Assembly (NCBI GenBank): GCA_902774145.1
Contig: CACYHC010000002.1
Location: 1-64,000, forward strand
DNA length: 64,000 bases
Source of the DNA: an uncultured Bacteroidia bacterium
GTDB taxonomy: Bacteria > Bacteroidota > Bacteroidia > Bacteroidales > UBA932
Reading direction: 5' to 3'
Part shown: piece by piece, positions 27,409 through 36,444 of the stretch
How positions within the stretch are numbered: the stretch's first letter is position 1
How the letters are laid out: each line of letters starts with the position of its first letter
Position numbers and translations under genes: made by a program
The notes under the pieces: model-generated
The model's input: the letters and a program-made list of their open reading frames with translations, nothing else
Databases searched by the model: none
What the model was told of the DNA's origin: nothing

Positions 27409-28425
27409 ATGTTGAAGCGGATTCCCGATTATGACCTCTCGCCCCGGAACACGTTCCGGATGAAGGCGAAGTGTACCCTGTACATCGAGTATGACAGCGT
27501 CAAGGACCTGGAGGAGCTGGATTTCGACGCGTTGCCCCGTCCGTTGCTTTCCATCGGCGAAGGCAGCAACCTGCTTTTCACCCGCGATTTTCCCGGGACG
27601 GTGCTCTGTTCGAAGATTGCCTATCTGAAGTTTTTCGACCTGGGGCTCGACGAAGTTCCGGTGGCGGCGGGCGCCGGCGTGAAATTCGACGACCTTTGCG
27701 CCCGGATGTGCGCCGAGGGGCTCTGGGGCCTCGAGAACCTGTCCCTGATTCCCGGGACGGCGGGTGCGGCGGCGGTCCAAAATATCGGCGCTTATGGCGT
27801 GGAATTCAAGGACATTGCCTCCGGCGTAAGTTGCTTCGACATCGAGAAGCGCTGCAAATGCAGTTTCAAGGTGGAGGAATGTGCCTACGGCTACCGGGAT
27901 TCGTTTTTCAAGCGTCCGGAGAACAAGGAACGCTATATCATTACAGGCGTGCTCCTGCGCCTGTCACGCAAGGCTGCGCCCCGGCTCGATTACGGCGCGC
28001 TCCGTTCTTTCTTCCCGGAGGGGGACCCGGTGTCGCCGCAGGAGGTGCGGGACGCCGTCATCCGGACACGCCGCGAGAAATTGCCCGACCCGCTGGAAAT
28101 CGGCAGCGCCGGCAGTTTCTTTAAGAACCCGGTCGTTCCGAAGGAACATTATGAGGCAATTGTCGCCGCCGAGGGGGTTACCGTCCCGCACTACGACCTT
28201 CCCGACGGCAGCGTAAAGATTCCCGCCGCGTGGATGATCGACCGGCTGGGATTCAAAGGCAGACGCCTGGGGGGCGCCGCCGTACACGAAAAGCAGCCGC
28301 TGGTCCTGATCAACGTGACAGGCGATGCCCCTGCGGCCGATATCCTTGCCCTTGAAAAAGAAATCTGCGATGCGGTGGAACAGCGTTTCGGCATCCGCCT
28401 GCATCCCGAAGTGGAACACTTATAA
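27409..28425 (+). CDS. murB: UDP-N-acetylenolpyruvoylglucosamine reductase MurB
   Basis: Reduces the enolpyruvyl group made by MurA to give UDP-MurNAc, using FAD and NADPH. The 338-residue protein has the FAD-binding LLSIGEGSNLLFT and IPGTAGAAAVQNIGAYG, the type I loop CAYGYRDSFFK, and GSAGSFFKNP with the Ser that protonates the substrate. ATG 27409 follows GH2 by 9 nt and murA follows by 13 nt. Confidence 0.96.
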   Translation: MLKRIPDYDLSPRNTFRMKAKCTLYIEYDSVKDLEELDFDALPRPLLSIGEGSNLLFTRDFPGTVLCSKIAYLKFFDLGLDEVPVAAGAGVKFDDLCARMCAEGLWGLENLSLIPGTAGAAAVQNIGAYGVEFKDIASGVSCFDIEKRCKCSFKVEECAYGYRDSFFKRPENKERYIITGVLLRLSRKAAPRLDYGALRSFFPEGDPVSPQEVRDAVIRTRREKLPDPLEIGSAGSFFKNPVVPKEHYEAIVAAEGVTVPHYDLPDGSVKIPAAWMIDRLGFKGRRLGGAAVHEKQPLVLINVTGDAPAADILALEKEICDAVEQRFGIRLHPEVEHL

Positions 28426-28438
28426 AATCTGATAACCT

Positions 28439-29749
28439 ATGTCCAGTTTTGTCATCGAAGGAGGCCGTCGCCTGAGCGGCACCATTATTCCCCAGGGCGC
28501 CAAGAACGAGGCGCTGCAAGTCCTCAGCGCCGTCCTTTTGACGGAGGATGTCATCGAAATGGAGAATGTTCCGGAAATCCTTGATGTCAAAAACCTGATT
28601 GCCCTGCTGGAAGGGATGGGGGTCCGGGTGGAGCGCAAGGCGCGCGGGCATTACACTTTCCAGGCGGACAACATTTCCCGCGCGTATGTGGCCAGCGAGG
28701 AATTCGTCCGCCGCTGTGCTGCCCTCCGCGGTTCCGTGATGATTACCGGTCCGCTGCTGACCCGCTTCGGGGAGGCGTTCTTCCCCAAGCCGGGCGGAGA
28801 CAAAATCGGCCGCCGGCGGGTGGATACCCATATCGAAGGCTTCGTGAATCTGGGTGCCAGTTATACCTATGACCACCACTTGCGGGCCTACCACCTCGTG
28901 GCGCCCGAAGGCCTGAGCGGAAGCTATATGCTGCTGGACGAGGCCTCCGTTACCGGTACGGCGAATATCGTCATGGCGGCGGTGCTCGCCAAAGGCACGA
29001 CCACCATCTACAACGCCGCCTGCGAACCCTATCTCCAGCAACTCTGCAAAATGCTTATGGCGATGGGCGCGAAAATCGAGGGCATCGGCTCCAACCTGCT
29101 GACCATCCACGGGGTGCCGTCCCTGCACGGGGCTTCCCATCGCATTCTGCCCGATATGATCGAGGTGGGTTCCTTCATCGGAATGGCCGCGATTACCCGC
29201 AGTGCGCTGACCATCAAGGATGTCTCCTGGAAGAACCTGGGGATTATCCCGGAGTGCTTCAAGCGCCTGGGTGTGAAACTGGAGCAGCGCGGAGACGATA
29301 TTTTCGTGCCGGAACAGGAGAGTTACGAGATTGAATCCTTCATCGACGGTTCGATCATGACCATCGCCGATGCGCCCTGGCCGGGCCTGACGCCGGACCT
29401 TTTGAGCGTGATGCTGGTGGTGGCGACGCAGTGCAAGGGCAGCGTGCTGATTCACCAGAAGATGTTCGAGAGCCGCCTGTTCTTCGTGGACAAGCTCATC
29501 GATATGGGGGCGCAGATTATCCTTTGTGATCCCCACCGGGCCGTGGTCATCGGACACGACCACCGTTTTACCCTGAAGGCGGGCAGGATGAGTTCCCCGG
29601 ACATCCGGGCCGGTATCGCCCTGCTGCTGGCGGCCATGTCCGCCAAGGGCACGTCCATCATCGACAACGTAGAGCAGATCGACCGCGGCTACGAAGATAT
29701 CGAAGCCCGTCTCAACGCCCTCGGCGCCTCCATTACCCGGCAGGACTGA
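28439..29749 (+). CDS. murA: UDP-N-acetylglucosamine 1-carboxyvinyltransferase MurA, Asp variant
   Basis: Catalyses the first committed step of peptidoglycan synthesis, adding enolpyruvate from PEP to UDP-GlcNAc. The 436-residue protein has the family start IEGGRRLSGTIIPQGAKNEAL with the Lys-Asn pair. The active-site loop reads KPGGDKIGRRR: Asp121 stands where E. coli has Cys115, the residue alkylated by fosfomycin. This predicts intrinsic fosfomycin insensitivity, as known for natural Cys-to-Asp MurA enzymes. It ends the EF-G2-aspS-GH2-murB-murA unit and converges on dapA. Confidence 0.96.
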   Translation: MSSFVIEGGRRLSGTIIPQGAKNEALQVLSAVLLTEDVIEMENVPEILDVKNLIALLEGMGVRVERKARGHYTFQADNISRAYVASEEFVRRCAALRGSVMITGPLLTRFGEAFFPKPGGDKIGRRRVDTHIEGFVNLGASYTYDHHLRAYHLVAPEGLSGSYMLLDEASVTGTANIVMAAVLAKGTTTIYNAACEPYLQQLCKMLMAMGAKIEGIGSNLLTIHGVPSLHGASHRILPDMIEVGSFIGMAAITRSALTIKDVSWKNLGIIPECFKRLGVKLEQRGDDIFVPEQESYEIESFIDGSIMTIADAPWPGLTPDLLSVMLVVATQCKGSVLIHQKMFESRLFFVDKLIDMGAQIILCDPHRAVVIGHDHRFTLKAGRMSSPDIRAGIALLLAAMSAKGTSIIDNVEQIDRGYEDIEARLNALGASITRQD

Positions 29750-29764
29750 GAAACAGCGGTTTCT
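29749..29764 (+). terminator. Weak terminator-like hairpin between murA and dapA
   Basis: AGAAAC pairs with GTTTCT around loop AGCG; a T-run (29770-29775) follows after several bases. The stem is only 6 bp, so function is doubtful. Confidence 0.3.
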
Positions 29765-30638
29765 AAAGATTTTTTAGCGCAGCGCGCATCGTCTCGACGG
29801 TCTTCTCCGTGGCGGAGGAGAGGGGGAGGCGCATCTCGCGGGTGCAGAGGCCCAGCAGTTCCATCGCTGCCTTGATGGGGATGGGATTGCTTTCCACGAA
29901 GCAGGCGCGGAAGAGCGGTGAAAGGCGGTGATGCAGCGCCCGTGCTTTGAGGAAGTCTTCGGAAAGCAGGGCGCGGGTCAGCGCCGACACCTCGGCGGGC
30001 AGCGCGTTGGAAGCGACGCTCACGACCCCTTGTCCGCCCGCGGCCATAATGGGGAAGGTCAGGTCGTCGTCGCCGCTCAGGACGGAAAATCCTTCGTGTA
30101 CGTTACGGATAATCTCGCAGGCCTGGGTAAAGCGGCCGGAGGCCTCCTTGATGCCGACGATCTGCGGACAGTCCGCGGCCAGGCGCAGCGTCGTAGCCGC
30201 GTCCATGTTCATTCCGGTGCGTGCGGGCACATTGTAGATGACGATGGGTTTGTCTGTCTCGCCGGCGATTGCCTTGAAATAATCGTACTGTCCCTGCTGG
30301 GTGGGTTTGTTGTAGAAAGGTACGACGACGAGCCAGGCGTCCACCCCTTCGCCCTCCAGCGCGCGGATATTCGCGACAGTCCCGGCGACGGAATTGCTGC
30401 CGCAGCCGCAGAGCAGGGGAAGCTCCCCGGCGTGCTCGCGCGTAAGCCGCAGCAATTGCAGTTTTTCTTCCGCAGTGAGCGCGGGCGTTTCGCCGGTAGT
30501 GGCCAGCGGGACAAGGAAGTCCACCCCGCCTTCCACCTGGCGGTCAATCAGGCGCGCATAGGTTTCAAAATCCACTTCTCCGTTCTTGAACGGCGTCACC
30601 AGCGCCGTCCCACAACCTTGCAGATATAGGTTTTTCAT
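29763..30638 (-). CDS. dapA: 4-hydroxy-tetrahydrodipicolinate synthase
   Basis: Condenses pyruvate with aspartate semialdehyde in the lysine/diaminopimelate pathway. The 291-residue TIM barrel has GTALVTPF, the TTGE phosphate-like motif (48-51), Tyr135 in IYNVPARTG and the Schiff-base Lys164 in VGIKEASG. Its ATG overlaps the dapB stop by 4 nt, so the two consecutive pathway enzymes are translationally coupled. Confidence 0.96.
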   Translation of the reverse strand: MKNLYLQGCGTALVTPFKNGEVDFETYARLIDRQVEGGVDFLVPLATTGETPALTAEEKLQLLRLTREHAGELPLLCGCGSNSVAGTVANIRALEGEGVDAWLVVVPFYNKPTQQGQYDYFKAIAGETDKPIVIYNVPARTGMNMDAATTLRLAADCPQIVGIKEASGRFTQACEIIRNVHEGFSVLSGDDDLTFPIMAAGGQGVVSVASNALPAEVSALTRALLSEDFLKARALHHRLSPLFRACFVESNPIPIKAAMELLGLCTREMRLPLSSATEKTVETMRAALKNL

Positions 30639-31297
30639 AAAATCAAGTCTTTGAATTCGTGAACCCCGCTGAGGCCTTCGGTCAGTTCGGCGGCCCGGAC
30701 GGCCCCTTCCGCAAGTCCTTTGCGTGAAAATGCCTCGTGGCAGATGGTAATCTTGTCGCAGGCTCCCTCGAAGGTCAGTTCGTGGATGCCCGGCACCTCG
30801 CCGATGCGGCGGCTTTCAATGGCTACGGTATCGCCGAACTTGCCTTCGACGATTTTCCCCATCGTGACGGCCGTCCCGGACGGAGCGTCGAGCTTGTGGA
30901 TATGGTGCGTTTCGACAATCGAAGCCTTGTAGCCCAGTCCCCTGAGCTTTTCGGCGGCAAGGGCGGAAAGCGCGAAACTGACATTCACCCCGATGCTGAA
31001 GTTCGAGGCGTAAATCATCGGCGTACCGTGCTTCTCGAAGCAGGCGATGACCTCCGGGGCGATGTCGTGCCAGCCCGTGGTGCCGACGACCACAGCCTTG
31101 AAACGCTCGGCGAGTAGAGGATAGTTCTCCCGGAAAGAGGAGGGAAAGGTGAAGTCGATGCAGACACTCTGCGCTGCAATCGCCGGATCGAAGGAGGCAA
31201 TATCTTCGGAAATGCCCGCGCAGGGAATTCCCTTCTCCCGCAGGACTTCTTCCACCATATGGCCCATCCGGCCATATCCGCTGATGACTACTTGCAT
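30635..31297 (-). CDS. dapB: 4-hydroxy-tetrahydrodipicolinate reductase
   Basis: Reduces the DapA product with NAD(P)H. The 220-residue protein is shorter than the E. coli enzyme (273), mainly in the N-terminal half. The nucleotide motif VVISGYGRMGHM, VVGTTGWH and the catalytic region ETHHIHKLDAPSGTA are intact. ATG 31297 is preferred over the in-frame TTG three codons earlier. It is the first gene of the dapB-dapA unit. Confidence 0.95.
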   Translation of the reverse strand: MQVVISGYGRMGHMVEEVLREKGIPCAGISEDIASFDPAIAAQSVCIDFTFPSSFRENYPLLAERFKAVVVGTTGWHDIAPEVIACFEKHGTPMIYASNFSIGVNVSFALSALAAEKLRGLGYKASIVETHHIHKLDAPSGTAVTMGKIVEGKFGDTVAIESRRIGEVPGIHELTFEGACDKITICHEAFSRKGLAEGAVRAAELTEGLSGVHEFKDLIL

Positions 31298-31320
31298 AGT
31301 TTTCAATTGAAATACTGCTA

Positions 31321-31328
31321 CAAATATA
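31321..31328 (-). promoter_or_regulatory. -7 box for dapB-dapA
   Basis: The minus strand reads TATATTTG, 23 nt before ATG 31297 and just past the stop of the PagL-like gene. Confidence 0.55.
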
Positions 31329-31332
31329 ATAA

Positions 31333-32529
31333 TTATAAACTATACCCCACACACCATTCCTGGCAGTAAGAACTGTCAAAATAATGAATCCGCAGGTTTA
31401 GCCCCGCAAAAAGCCCTTTCGGACGCCGGAAATGGTAGCGGATGCCGATACGCTCGTAATCCAGCCCCATATTCTCCGTCAGTCCGGTCTTCTTGAAAAA
31501 GTGGATGCCCGCGTTCAGGTGCACGGACACCCGCCGGTACCAGAACTCCTGGATGAAATAGATGCCGCAGTAGATGGGGGAATAGCCCAGCGGGTCCTCC
31601 CTGCCCAGCCGCAGCAGGTCCACCTCCCGGTAGCGGTTTTCCGCATAATTGACATCTATGCCGAAGCCGGTGGCAAAGACGGGGTGATAGCGCCAGACGC
31701 CCTCGACGCCGACCACGGCCCGGGCGCGCGTCGGGATAGGGTACCATTTTTCGGGCGGCATCTCCAGGACGATGGCGCTTTCCAGTTCGAGATAACTGGC
31801 GTGCCCGCCCCCAGCCGCGAAAAAGTTCCAGTGAAGTCCCTTCTCGTATTCCGGCCGTTCCAGTTTCGGCCCCTGTCCGTGCTCCCAGTCCGCCGGGGCG
31901 ATGCGGTAGCGGACGCCGGCATTGAAGGACAGTTCATTGAGCCCGAGGTTGGGAACGACAATCATCCCGTTGGAGTGGTGCGTGAACCAGGCGCCGGCCA
32001 CGAGACTCCACCTGGGGGCAAAGAGCCATTCCGCCTGGATCCCCCCGCCCACCAGGGCAAAAATCCGGGAGCCGACATACATGTTTTCCGGGTTTGTGAC
32101 CGGATGATAGGCCTCCGGCGTGTAGGCGGCCCCCAGTTCCAGGACCGGCCCCAGCCGGAAATGACGGGTGCGGACAAAATCGAATTCCGCCCAGCCGTAG
32201 AGGTTGTAGAGGTCGCCGAGGCGGGAAATCCCCTTGCAGGGGAGGCTGCCCATCCGCTGATAGGAAAAACCCAGCCCGAAGCCGGGATAATTGTAGGCCC
32301 GCTCGAACCAGCCGCCCTCTCCGCGCCGGGTATGGAGCCCGACCTTCAGGTCGTACATATCGTAGCCGCCGCGCTCCAGCAGGTTCCTGTAGATGTCCCA
32401 ACCGTCGAGGACATGGGTATAGCGCGCGGAAGCGGAGATGCTCAGGTGCTCCGCATCCACCTTCTGGGCGTAGGCGGTCCCGCTTGCCGCAAGCAGGAGT
32501 CCCGCGAATAGAATCCGGAACCTTTTCAT
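31333..32529 (-). CDS. Outer-membrane acyloxyacyl hydrolase / PagL-like lipid A 3-O-deacylase
   Basis: A 398-residue protein with a signal peptide (cleavage after TAYA, about 21) and alternating aromatic strands typical of a beta-barrel. The PagL-type catalytic pattern is present: H184-H-S186-N-G, then PNLGLNE with Glu199. PagL uses a His-Ser-Glu triad with similar spacing to remove the 3-O acyl chain of lipid A. The second half (about 205-398) is a further barrel-like region, so the protein is longer than Pseudomonas PagL. ATG 32529 overlaps the manC stop by 4 nt. Confidence 0.75.
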   Translation of the reverse strand: MKRFRILFAGLLLAASGTAYAQKVDAEHLSISASARYTHVLDGWDIYRNLLERGGYDMYDLKVGLHTRRGEGGWFERAYNYPGFGLGFSYQRMGSLPCKGISRLGDLYNLYGWAEFDFVRTRHFRLGPVLELGAAYTPEAYHPVTNPENMYVGSRIFALVGGGIQAEWLFAPRWSLVAGAWFTHHSNGMIVVPNLGLNELSFNAGVRYRIAPADWEHGQGPKLERPEYEKGLHWNFFAAGGGHASYLELESAIVLEMPPEKWYPIPTRARAVVGVEGVWRYHPVFATGFGIDVNYAENRYREVDLLRLGREDPLGYSPIYCGIYFIQEFWYRRVSVHLNAGIHFFKKTGLTENMGLDYERIGIRYHFRRPKGLFAGLNLRIHYFDSSYCQEWCVGYSL

Positions 32530-33605
32530 CGGTATTTCTCGAATTCGGGAAGGCCCAGGCGGGCGATGAAATCGCTCAGTTCCGCCTCTTTGCGCGGGCA
32601 AATCATCAGGACGTCCCCCGCATCGACGATGACAAAGTCGTCCAGGCCGTGTACGGCAATCAGCTTGTCCTTTCCGCTGCCGAGGACGATGTTGCGCCGG
32701 CTGCCCTCGATGAGCACTTTCCCGCGCGAGAAGACCGCGTTCTCCCTTCGGTCCCGGGACGGGAGGAAACGGTAGAGGGTTTCCCAGTCATTGATGTCGG
32801 TCCAGCCGAAGTTGCAGGGGAGTACCCAGGCGTTGTTGCTGCGTTCCAGCAGGGCGTCCCCGATGGAGATGCGGGGACATCCGGCATACGCCTTTTCCAG
32901 AAAGGTCGCCCTTCCGCTCCCGGGGAGCGCCGTTTTCCAGCCTTTCCAGAGATCGGTCACTTCCGGCGCGTGCTTTTCCAGTTCCGTGCGCAGGACCGAG
33001 GCCTTCCAGGCCTGGATGCCGGTATTCTGCAGGAATTCCCCACTCGCTACGAAGCGTTCTGCAAGCGCCTGCGGGGGTTCCTGGGTAAAGGTCTTGACTT
33101 TGACCGGTTTTCCCTTCGCCGGCGAGGCCATCTGGATATAGCCGCAGGAGCAGACCGCCCGCTGCGGGACGGCCCCCAGGCTGATGAGCGCGCCGCCGCT
33201 GGCGGCAAACGAGAGGGCCTGGGAAACGCTTTCGCGGAAAGCGGCGTCATCGGTAAGCGTAAGGTCTGCCGGGACGGTGACAAAAACGGCCTCCGGATCC
33301 CGCAGGAGCAAGGTGTAGGCGGCAAAGACGGTGGCGGGCGCCGTATTCCGGCTATAGGGCTCGGACAGCAGGTTTTGCGCAGGCAGTTCGCCCAGTTGCT
33401 GCGAGACGATATCGGCGTAACTATGGTGGGTAACGACGAGAATGCGCTCCGCCGGGAAAATGCCCCGCATCCGGTCATAGGTGATGCGGAGGAACGAGCG
33501 TCCCTTGGTGGTCAGGTCCAGGAACTGCTTGGGCATATCCGCCCGGCTTACCGGCCAGAACTTCGCGCCGGTCCCCCCGGCCATAATAACGCAATATTCA
33601 GACAT
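32526..33605 (-). CDS. manC: Mannose-1-phosphate guanylyltransferase
   Basis: Makes GDP-mannose from mannose-1-phosphate and GTP for LPS, capsule and glycoprotein sugars. The 359-residue protein has the nucleotidyltransferase signature AGGTGAKFWPVSR, where the usual Arg of GGxGxR is Lys, then MPKQFLDL, SEPYSRNTAPA and FGWTDINDW. The C-terminal isomerase domain of bifunctional enzymes is absent. ATG 33605 overlaps yraN by 8 nt, and the stop overlaps the PagL-like start by 4 nt. The neighbour supports an envelope glycan role. Confidence 0.92.
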   Translation of the reverse strand: MSEYCVIMAGGTGAKFWPVSRADMPKQFLDLTTKGRSFLRITYDRMRGIFPAERILVVTHHSYADIVSQQLGELPAQNLLSEPYSRNTAPATVFAAYTLLLRDPEAVFVTVPADLTLTDDAAFRESVSQALSFAASGGALISLGAVPQRAVCSCGYIQMASPAKGKPVKVKTFTQEPPQALAERFVASGEFLQNTGIQAWKASVLRTELEKHAPEVTDLWKGWKTALPGSGRATFLEKAYAGCPRISIGDALLERSNNAWVLPCNFGWTDINDWETLYRFLPSRDRRENAVFSRGKVLIEGSRRNIVLGSGKDKLIAVHGLDDFVIVDAGDVLMICPRKEAELSDFIARLGLPEFEKYR

Positions 33606-33972
33606 AGATGGGGATAAAGGCTTGGGGAAAATATTCGATGTGCCGCTTCTCTCCGTCCAGGACGACACTGACGACATCGAAAAAGATTTCCTGGGCGTTG
33701 CCGTGGAGGGTCTTGCTGTCGTTCAGGTAGGCGTTTGCCGCCCCCACCATCCGCCGCCGCTTGTCCTGGCGGACGCTCTCCTCCGGGGCGGCTGTCAGCG
33801 GGGCGACGCGGGTCTTCACTTCCACGAAATGCAGCCCCGCCCCATCCATGCTGACGATATCCAGCTCCAGGTGGCCGGAGCGCCAGTTGCGTTCGAGAAT
33901 CCGGTGCCCCTGCGCTTCCAGATAGCGGCAGGCGGCCTCCTCGCCCAGCGTTCCGACAGTCTTCTTGTCCAT
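33598..33972 (-). CDS. YraN/UPF0102 family nuclease-like protein
   Basis: A 124-residue protein of the YraN family with the restriction-endonuclease-like core: GTLGEEAACRYLEAQGHRILERN, then ELDIVSMDG and FVEVKTR, which form the D-(D/E)xK site. The cellular role is not established; family proteins may act in recombination or DNA processing. It lies 9 bp after mutS2 and overlaps manC by 8 bp in one leftward unit. Confidence 0.9.
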   Translation of the reverse strand: MDKKTVGTLGEEAACRYLEAQGHRILERNWRSGHLELDIVSMDGAGLHFVEVKTRVAPLTAAPEESVRQDKRRRMVGAANAYLNDSKTLHGNAQEIFFDVVSVVLDGEKRHIEYFPQAFIPIYV

Positions 33973-33981
33973 AAACGGCCT

Positions 33982-36444
33982 CTAATCAAAAGTCACGACC
34001 GTGACGCCGCTGCCTCCGCGGCGGACATCTTCATCGGCGACGGAAGCGACGCCTCTTACGGTCCTGAGGTATTTCTGAAGTTCGTCGCGCAGCACGCCGG
34101 TCCCTTTTCCGTGAATGATGCGCACGCTGCCCATTCCGAGCATAATCGCATCGTCGATAAAGTGGACGGTCAGGTCCAGGGCCTCCTGCAGGCGTTCTCC
34201 GCGGACGTCGAGTTCCGGCTTGAAATTCAGGCGCCGGCTGGCGATGGCGGCATCGTCCCGCTGGTAGGCGGGGGGCAGGGTCTTCCGCGACACTTCCCGG
34301 AATTCTGCGGCGGAAATGCGTTCCAGCCGGTCCGGAGAGAGGGTGCTGCTGATGTTCCCGACGATGAGGGTGACGGATTTGGCGGAGACGCGGGAAACTT
34401 CGCCCACCATGCCGCTGTCCTTGATGCGGACTTTTTCGCCCACCTTGAGCAGTTCCTGCCGCGGTGCCTCTTCCTTTGCCGTGCCCTTCTTGCGCTTGCC
34501 CAGGAGGTCCATCTTGCGTTCCAGGTAGGCGTCGCGTCCCCGGGCCTGCTTCTCTTTCTTCTCGCGCAGGGCACCCAGGAAGTCCTGCAGTTCGGCGCGG
34601 GCTTCTTTCGTCTTTTCCTTTTCCGCTCCGGCTTCCTTGATGTCCCGGATGGTTTTTTCCACCTGTTTGCCGGCGCCCTTCACGATGTTCTCCGCTTCGC
34701 CCATCGCCTCTTCGAGAATGGCGCTGCGCTGTCCCCGGATGTCTTCGAGTTCGCGCTGGTAGCGCTCGGCGAGTTCCTCCAGTTCCTTGTCCGTATGCTT
34801 GATTTTCTGAAGCTTTTCGTCGAGGATGCGGCGGTTCCGGGCAATTTTCCGCAGGTTTCGTTCCATCCCGACGAAGCCCTCGCCGGCGCGCAGTTCGGCG
34901 TCCTTGACAATCACTTCCGGCAACTGCATTTTCCGCGCGAGTTCGAAGGCGAAGGAATTGCCGGGCAGGCCGGCTTCCAGCTTGAACAGGGGTTCGATGC
35001 GCGCGGTGTCGAAGAGCATCGCGCCGTTGACTACGCCATTGTCCGCTGCCGAGGCAAACAGTTTCAGGTTGGTGTAGTGCGTGGTAATCACGCCGTAAAC
35101 GCCGCGCCGGTCCAGTTCGGCCAAAATGGCTTCGGCGATAGCGCCGCCGGCGGCAGGTTCCGTTCCGGAGCCGAATTCGTCGATGAAGACCAGCGTCCCC
35201 GGCCCCGCCTCGTGCAGCATTTCCCGCATATCGGCGAGGAAGGAACTGTAGGTGCTGAGGTCGTTTTCCAGCGACTGGTCATCCCCGATGCTGACCATCA
35301 TCTGCTTGAAGACAGGCAGTTCGGAGCTTTCTGAAGTGGGAATCAGCATCCCCCACTGGAACATATACTGCAGCAGGCCGACCGTCTTGAGGCAGACGGA
35401 TTTGCCGCCTGCGTTCGGCCCGGAAATGAGCAGGATGCGTCCCTTGCCGTCCAGATGGACGCTTAAGGGGACAATTTTGCGCTGTTCGCGGGCGAGGGCC
35501 TTTTCCAGCAGGGGGTGACGGGCCTTGCGCAGGTCCAGCCGTCCGTCTTCGGAAATGACCGGGATGCCGGCCACGAAATCGAGCGCCGTCTGCGCTTTGG
35601 CCATCAGGAAATCCGTCTCGCCGATGAAAACTGCGCTTTTCTGCAGTTCCGGCGCATAGGGACGGGCAAAATCGCTGAATGCGCGCAGAATGGCGGAAAT
35701 CTCCCGGGCCTCGTCGTAGCGCAGTTCGCGGATTTCGTTTTCGAGTTCCATGACCTCAGCCGGCTGGATGAAACTGGTCTTGCCGGTGGCGGATTCGCCG
35801 AAGATAAAGCCGGGCAGCTTGCGCTTGAGGGTGGTGTTGACCGGGATGAGCAGGCGGCCGTCGCGCAGGGTCACGCCGGCGTCGGCCTCGCAGAGCCCTT
35901 CCGCCTGCGCGCGCCGCAGCACCGCTTCGGCGCGGCGCGACAGCCCCTGTTCCTTTTCTCTTATTCGCGCGCGTATCTGCGCGAGCGCGGGAGAAGCGGA
36001 ATCCTTGATGTCGCCGTGCCGGTCCAGGATGCTCTCGATGCGCCGGAGGACTTCCGGATAATAGGGGACCTTGACGGCCCGTTTTTTCAACAGGGGATAG
36101 ACCCCGTCGCCGGCACTGGTGAAGAAGGCGCGCAGGCGCCGCACCGTGTCCAGCAGCGTCCCCAGTTTCCCGAGCGACAGGATGTCCAGGCTGACGGAGG
36201 GGTTCTCCAGGGCTTTCAGGAAGGGGAGGGCGTCGATGTATCCGCTACTGGGGAAATTGTCCTCGAAGAGCAGGATGAGCCGCATCTCTTCGGTGAGGGC
36301 CAGCCGGCTGCGGATTTCCCGCGCTTCCGTGCTGAACGCCTCCGCCGCCGTCCGCTCCGCCGCATAGTCCGTGGCGCAGCGGGAGGCGATGATTTCCCGG
36401 ATCTTGTCAAAACCCAGTTTGCTTTCGATCCTGTCGTAATTCAT
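33982..36444 (-). CDS. mutS2: MutS2 DNA-binding ATPase with Smr domain
   Basis: An 820-residue MutS-family protein lacking the mismatch-recognition domain. It has an N-terminal core and clamp, the ATPase with Walker A GPNAGGKSVCLKTVGL (about 340), STYSSFLADM and LVFIDEFGSGTEP, a long charged coiled coil (about 520-650), and a C-terminal Smr nuclease domain (LDVRGERLQEAL, then IIHGKGTGVLR). MutS2 suppresses recombination and, in Bacillus, rescues collided ribosomes. It overlaps cdaA by 4 nt. Confidence 0.96.
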   Translation of the reverse strand: MNYDRIESKLGFDKIREIIASRCATDYAAERTAAEAFSTEAREIRSRLALTEEMRLILLFEDNFPSSGYIDALPFLKALENPSVSLDILSLGKLGTLLDTVRRLRAFFTSAGDGVYPLLKKRAVKVPYYPEVLRRIESILDRHGDIKDSASPALAQIRARIREKEQGLSRRAEAVLRRAQAEGLCEADAGVTLRDGRLLIPVNTTLKRKLPGFIFGESATGKTSFIQPAEVMELENEIRELRYDEAREISAILRAFSDFARPYAPELQKSAVFIGETDFLMAKAQTALDFVAGIPVISEDGRLDLRKARHPLLEKALAREQRKIVPLSVHLDGKGRILLISGPNAGGKSVCLKTVGLLQYMFQWGMLIPTSESSELPVFKQMMVSIGDDQSLENDLSTYSSFLADMREMLHEAGPGTLVFIDEFGSGTEPAAGGAIAEAILAELDRRGVYGVITTHYTNLKLFASAADNGVVNGAMLFDTARIEPLFKLEAGLPGNSFAFELARKMQLPEVIVKDAELRAGEGFVGMERNLRKIARNRRILDEKLQKIKHTDKELEELAERYQRELEDIRGQRSAILEEAMGEAENIVKGAGKQVEKTIRDIKEAGAEKEKTKEARAELQDFLGALREKKEKQARGRDAYLERKMDLLGKRKKGTAKEEAPRQELLKVGEKVRIKDSGMVGEVSRVSAKSVTLIVGNISSTLSPDRLERISAAEFREVSRKTLPPAYQRDDAAIASRRLNFKPELDVRGERLQEALDLTVHFIDDAIMLGMGSVRIIHGKGTGVLRDELQKYLRTVRGVASVADEDVRRGGSGVTVVTFD

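Noticed and set aside
24817..27780. A 987-codon open frame antisense to the GH2 gene
   Set aside because: It mirrors a GC-rich coding gene whose codon bias removes stops on the other strand. The translation has no domain, and the sense frame has full GH2 motifs.
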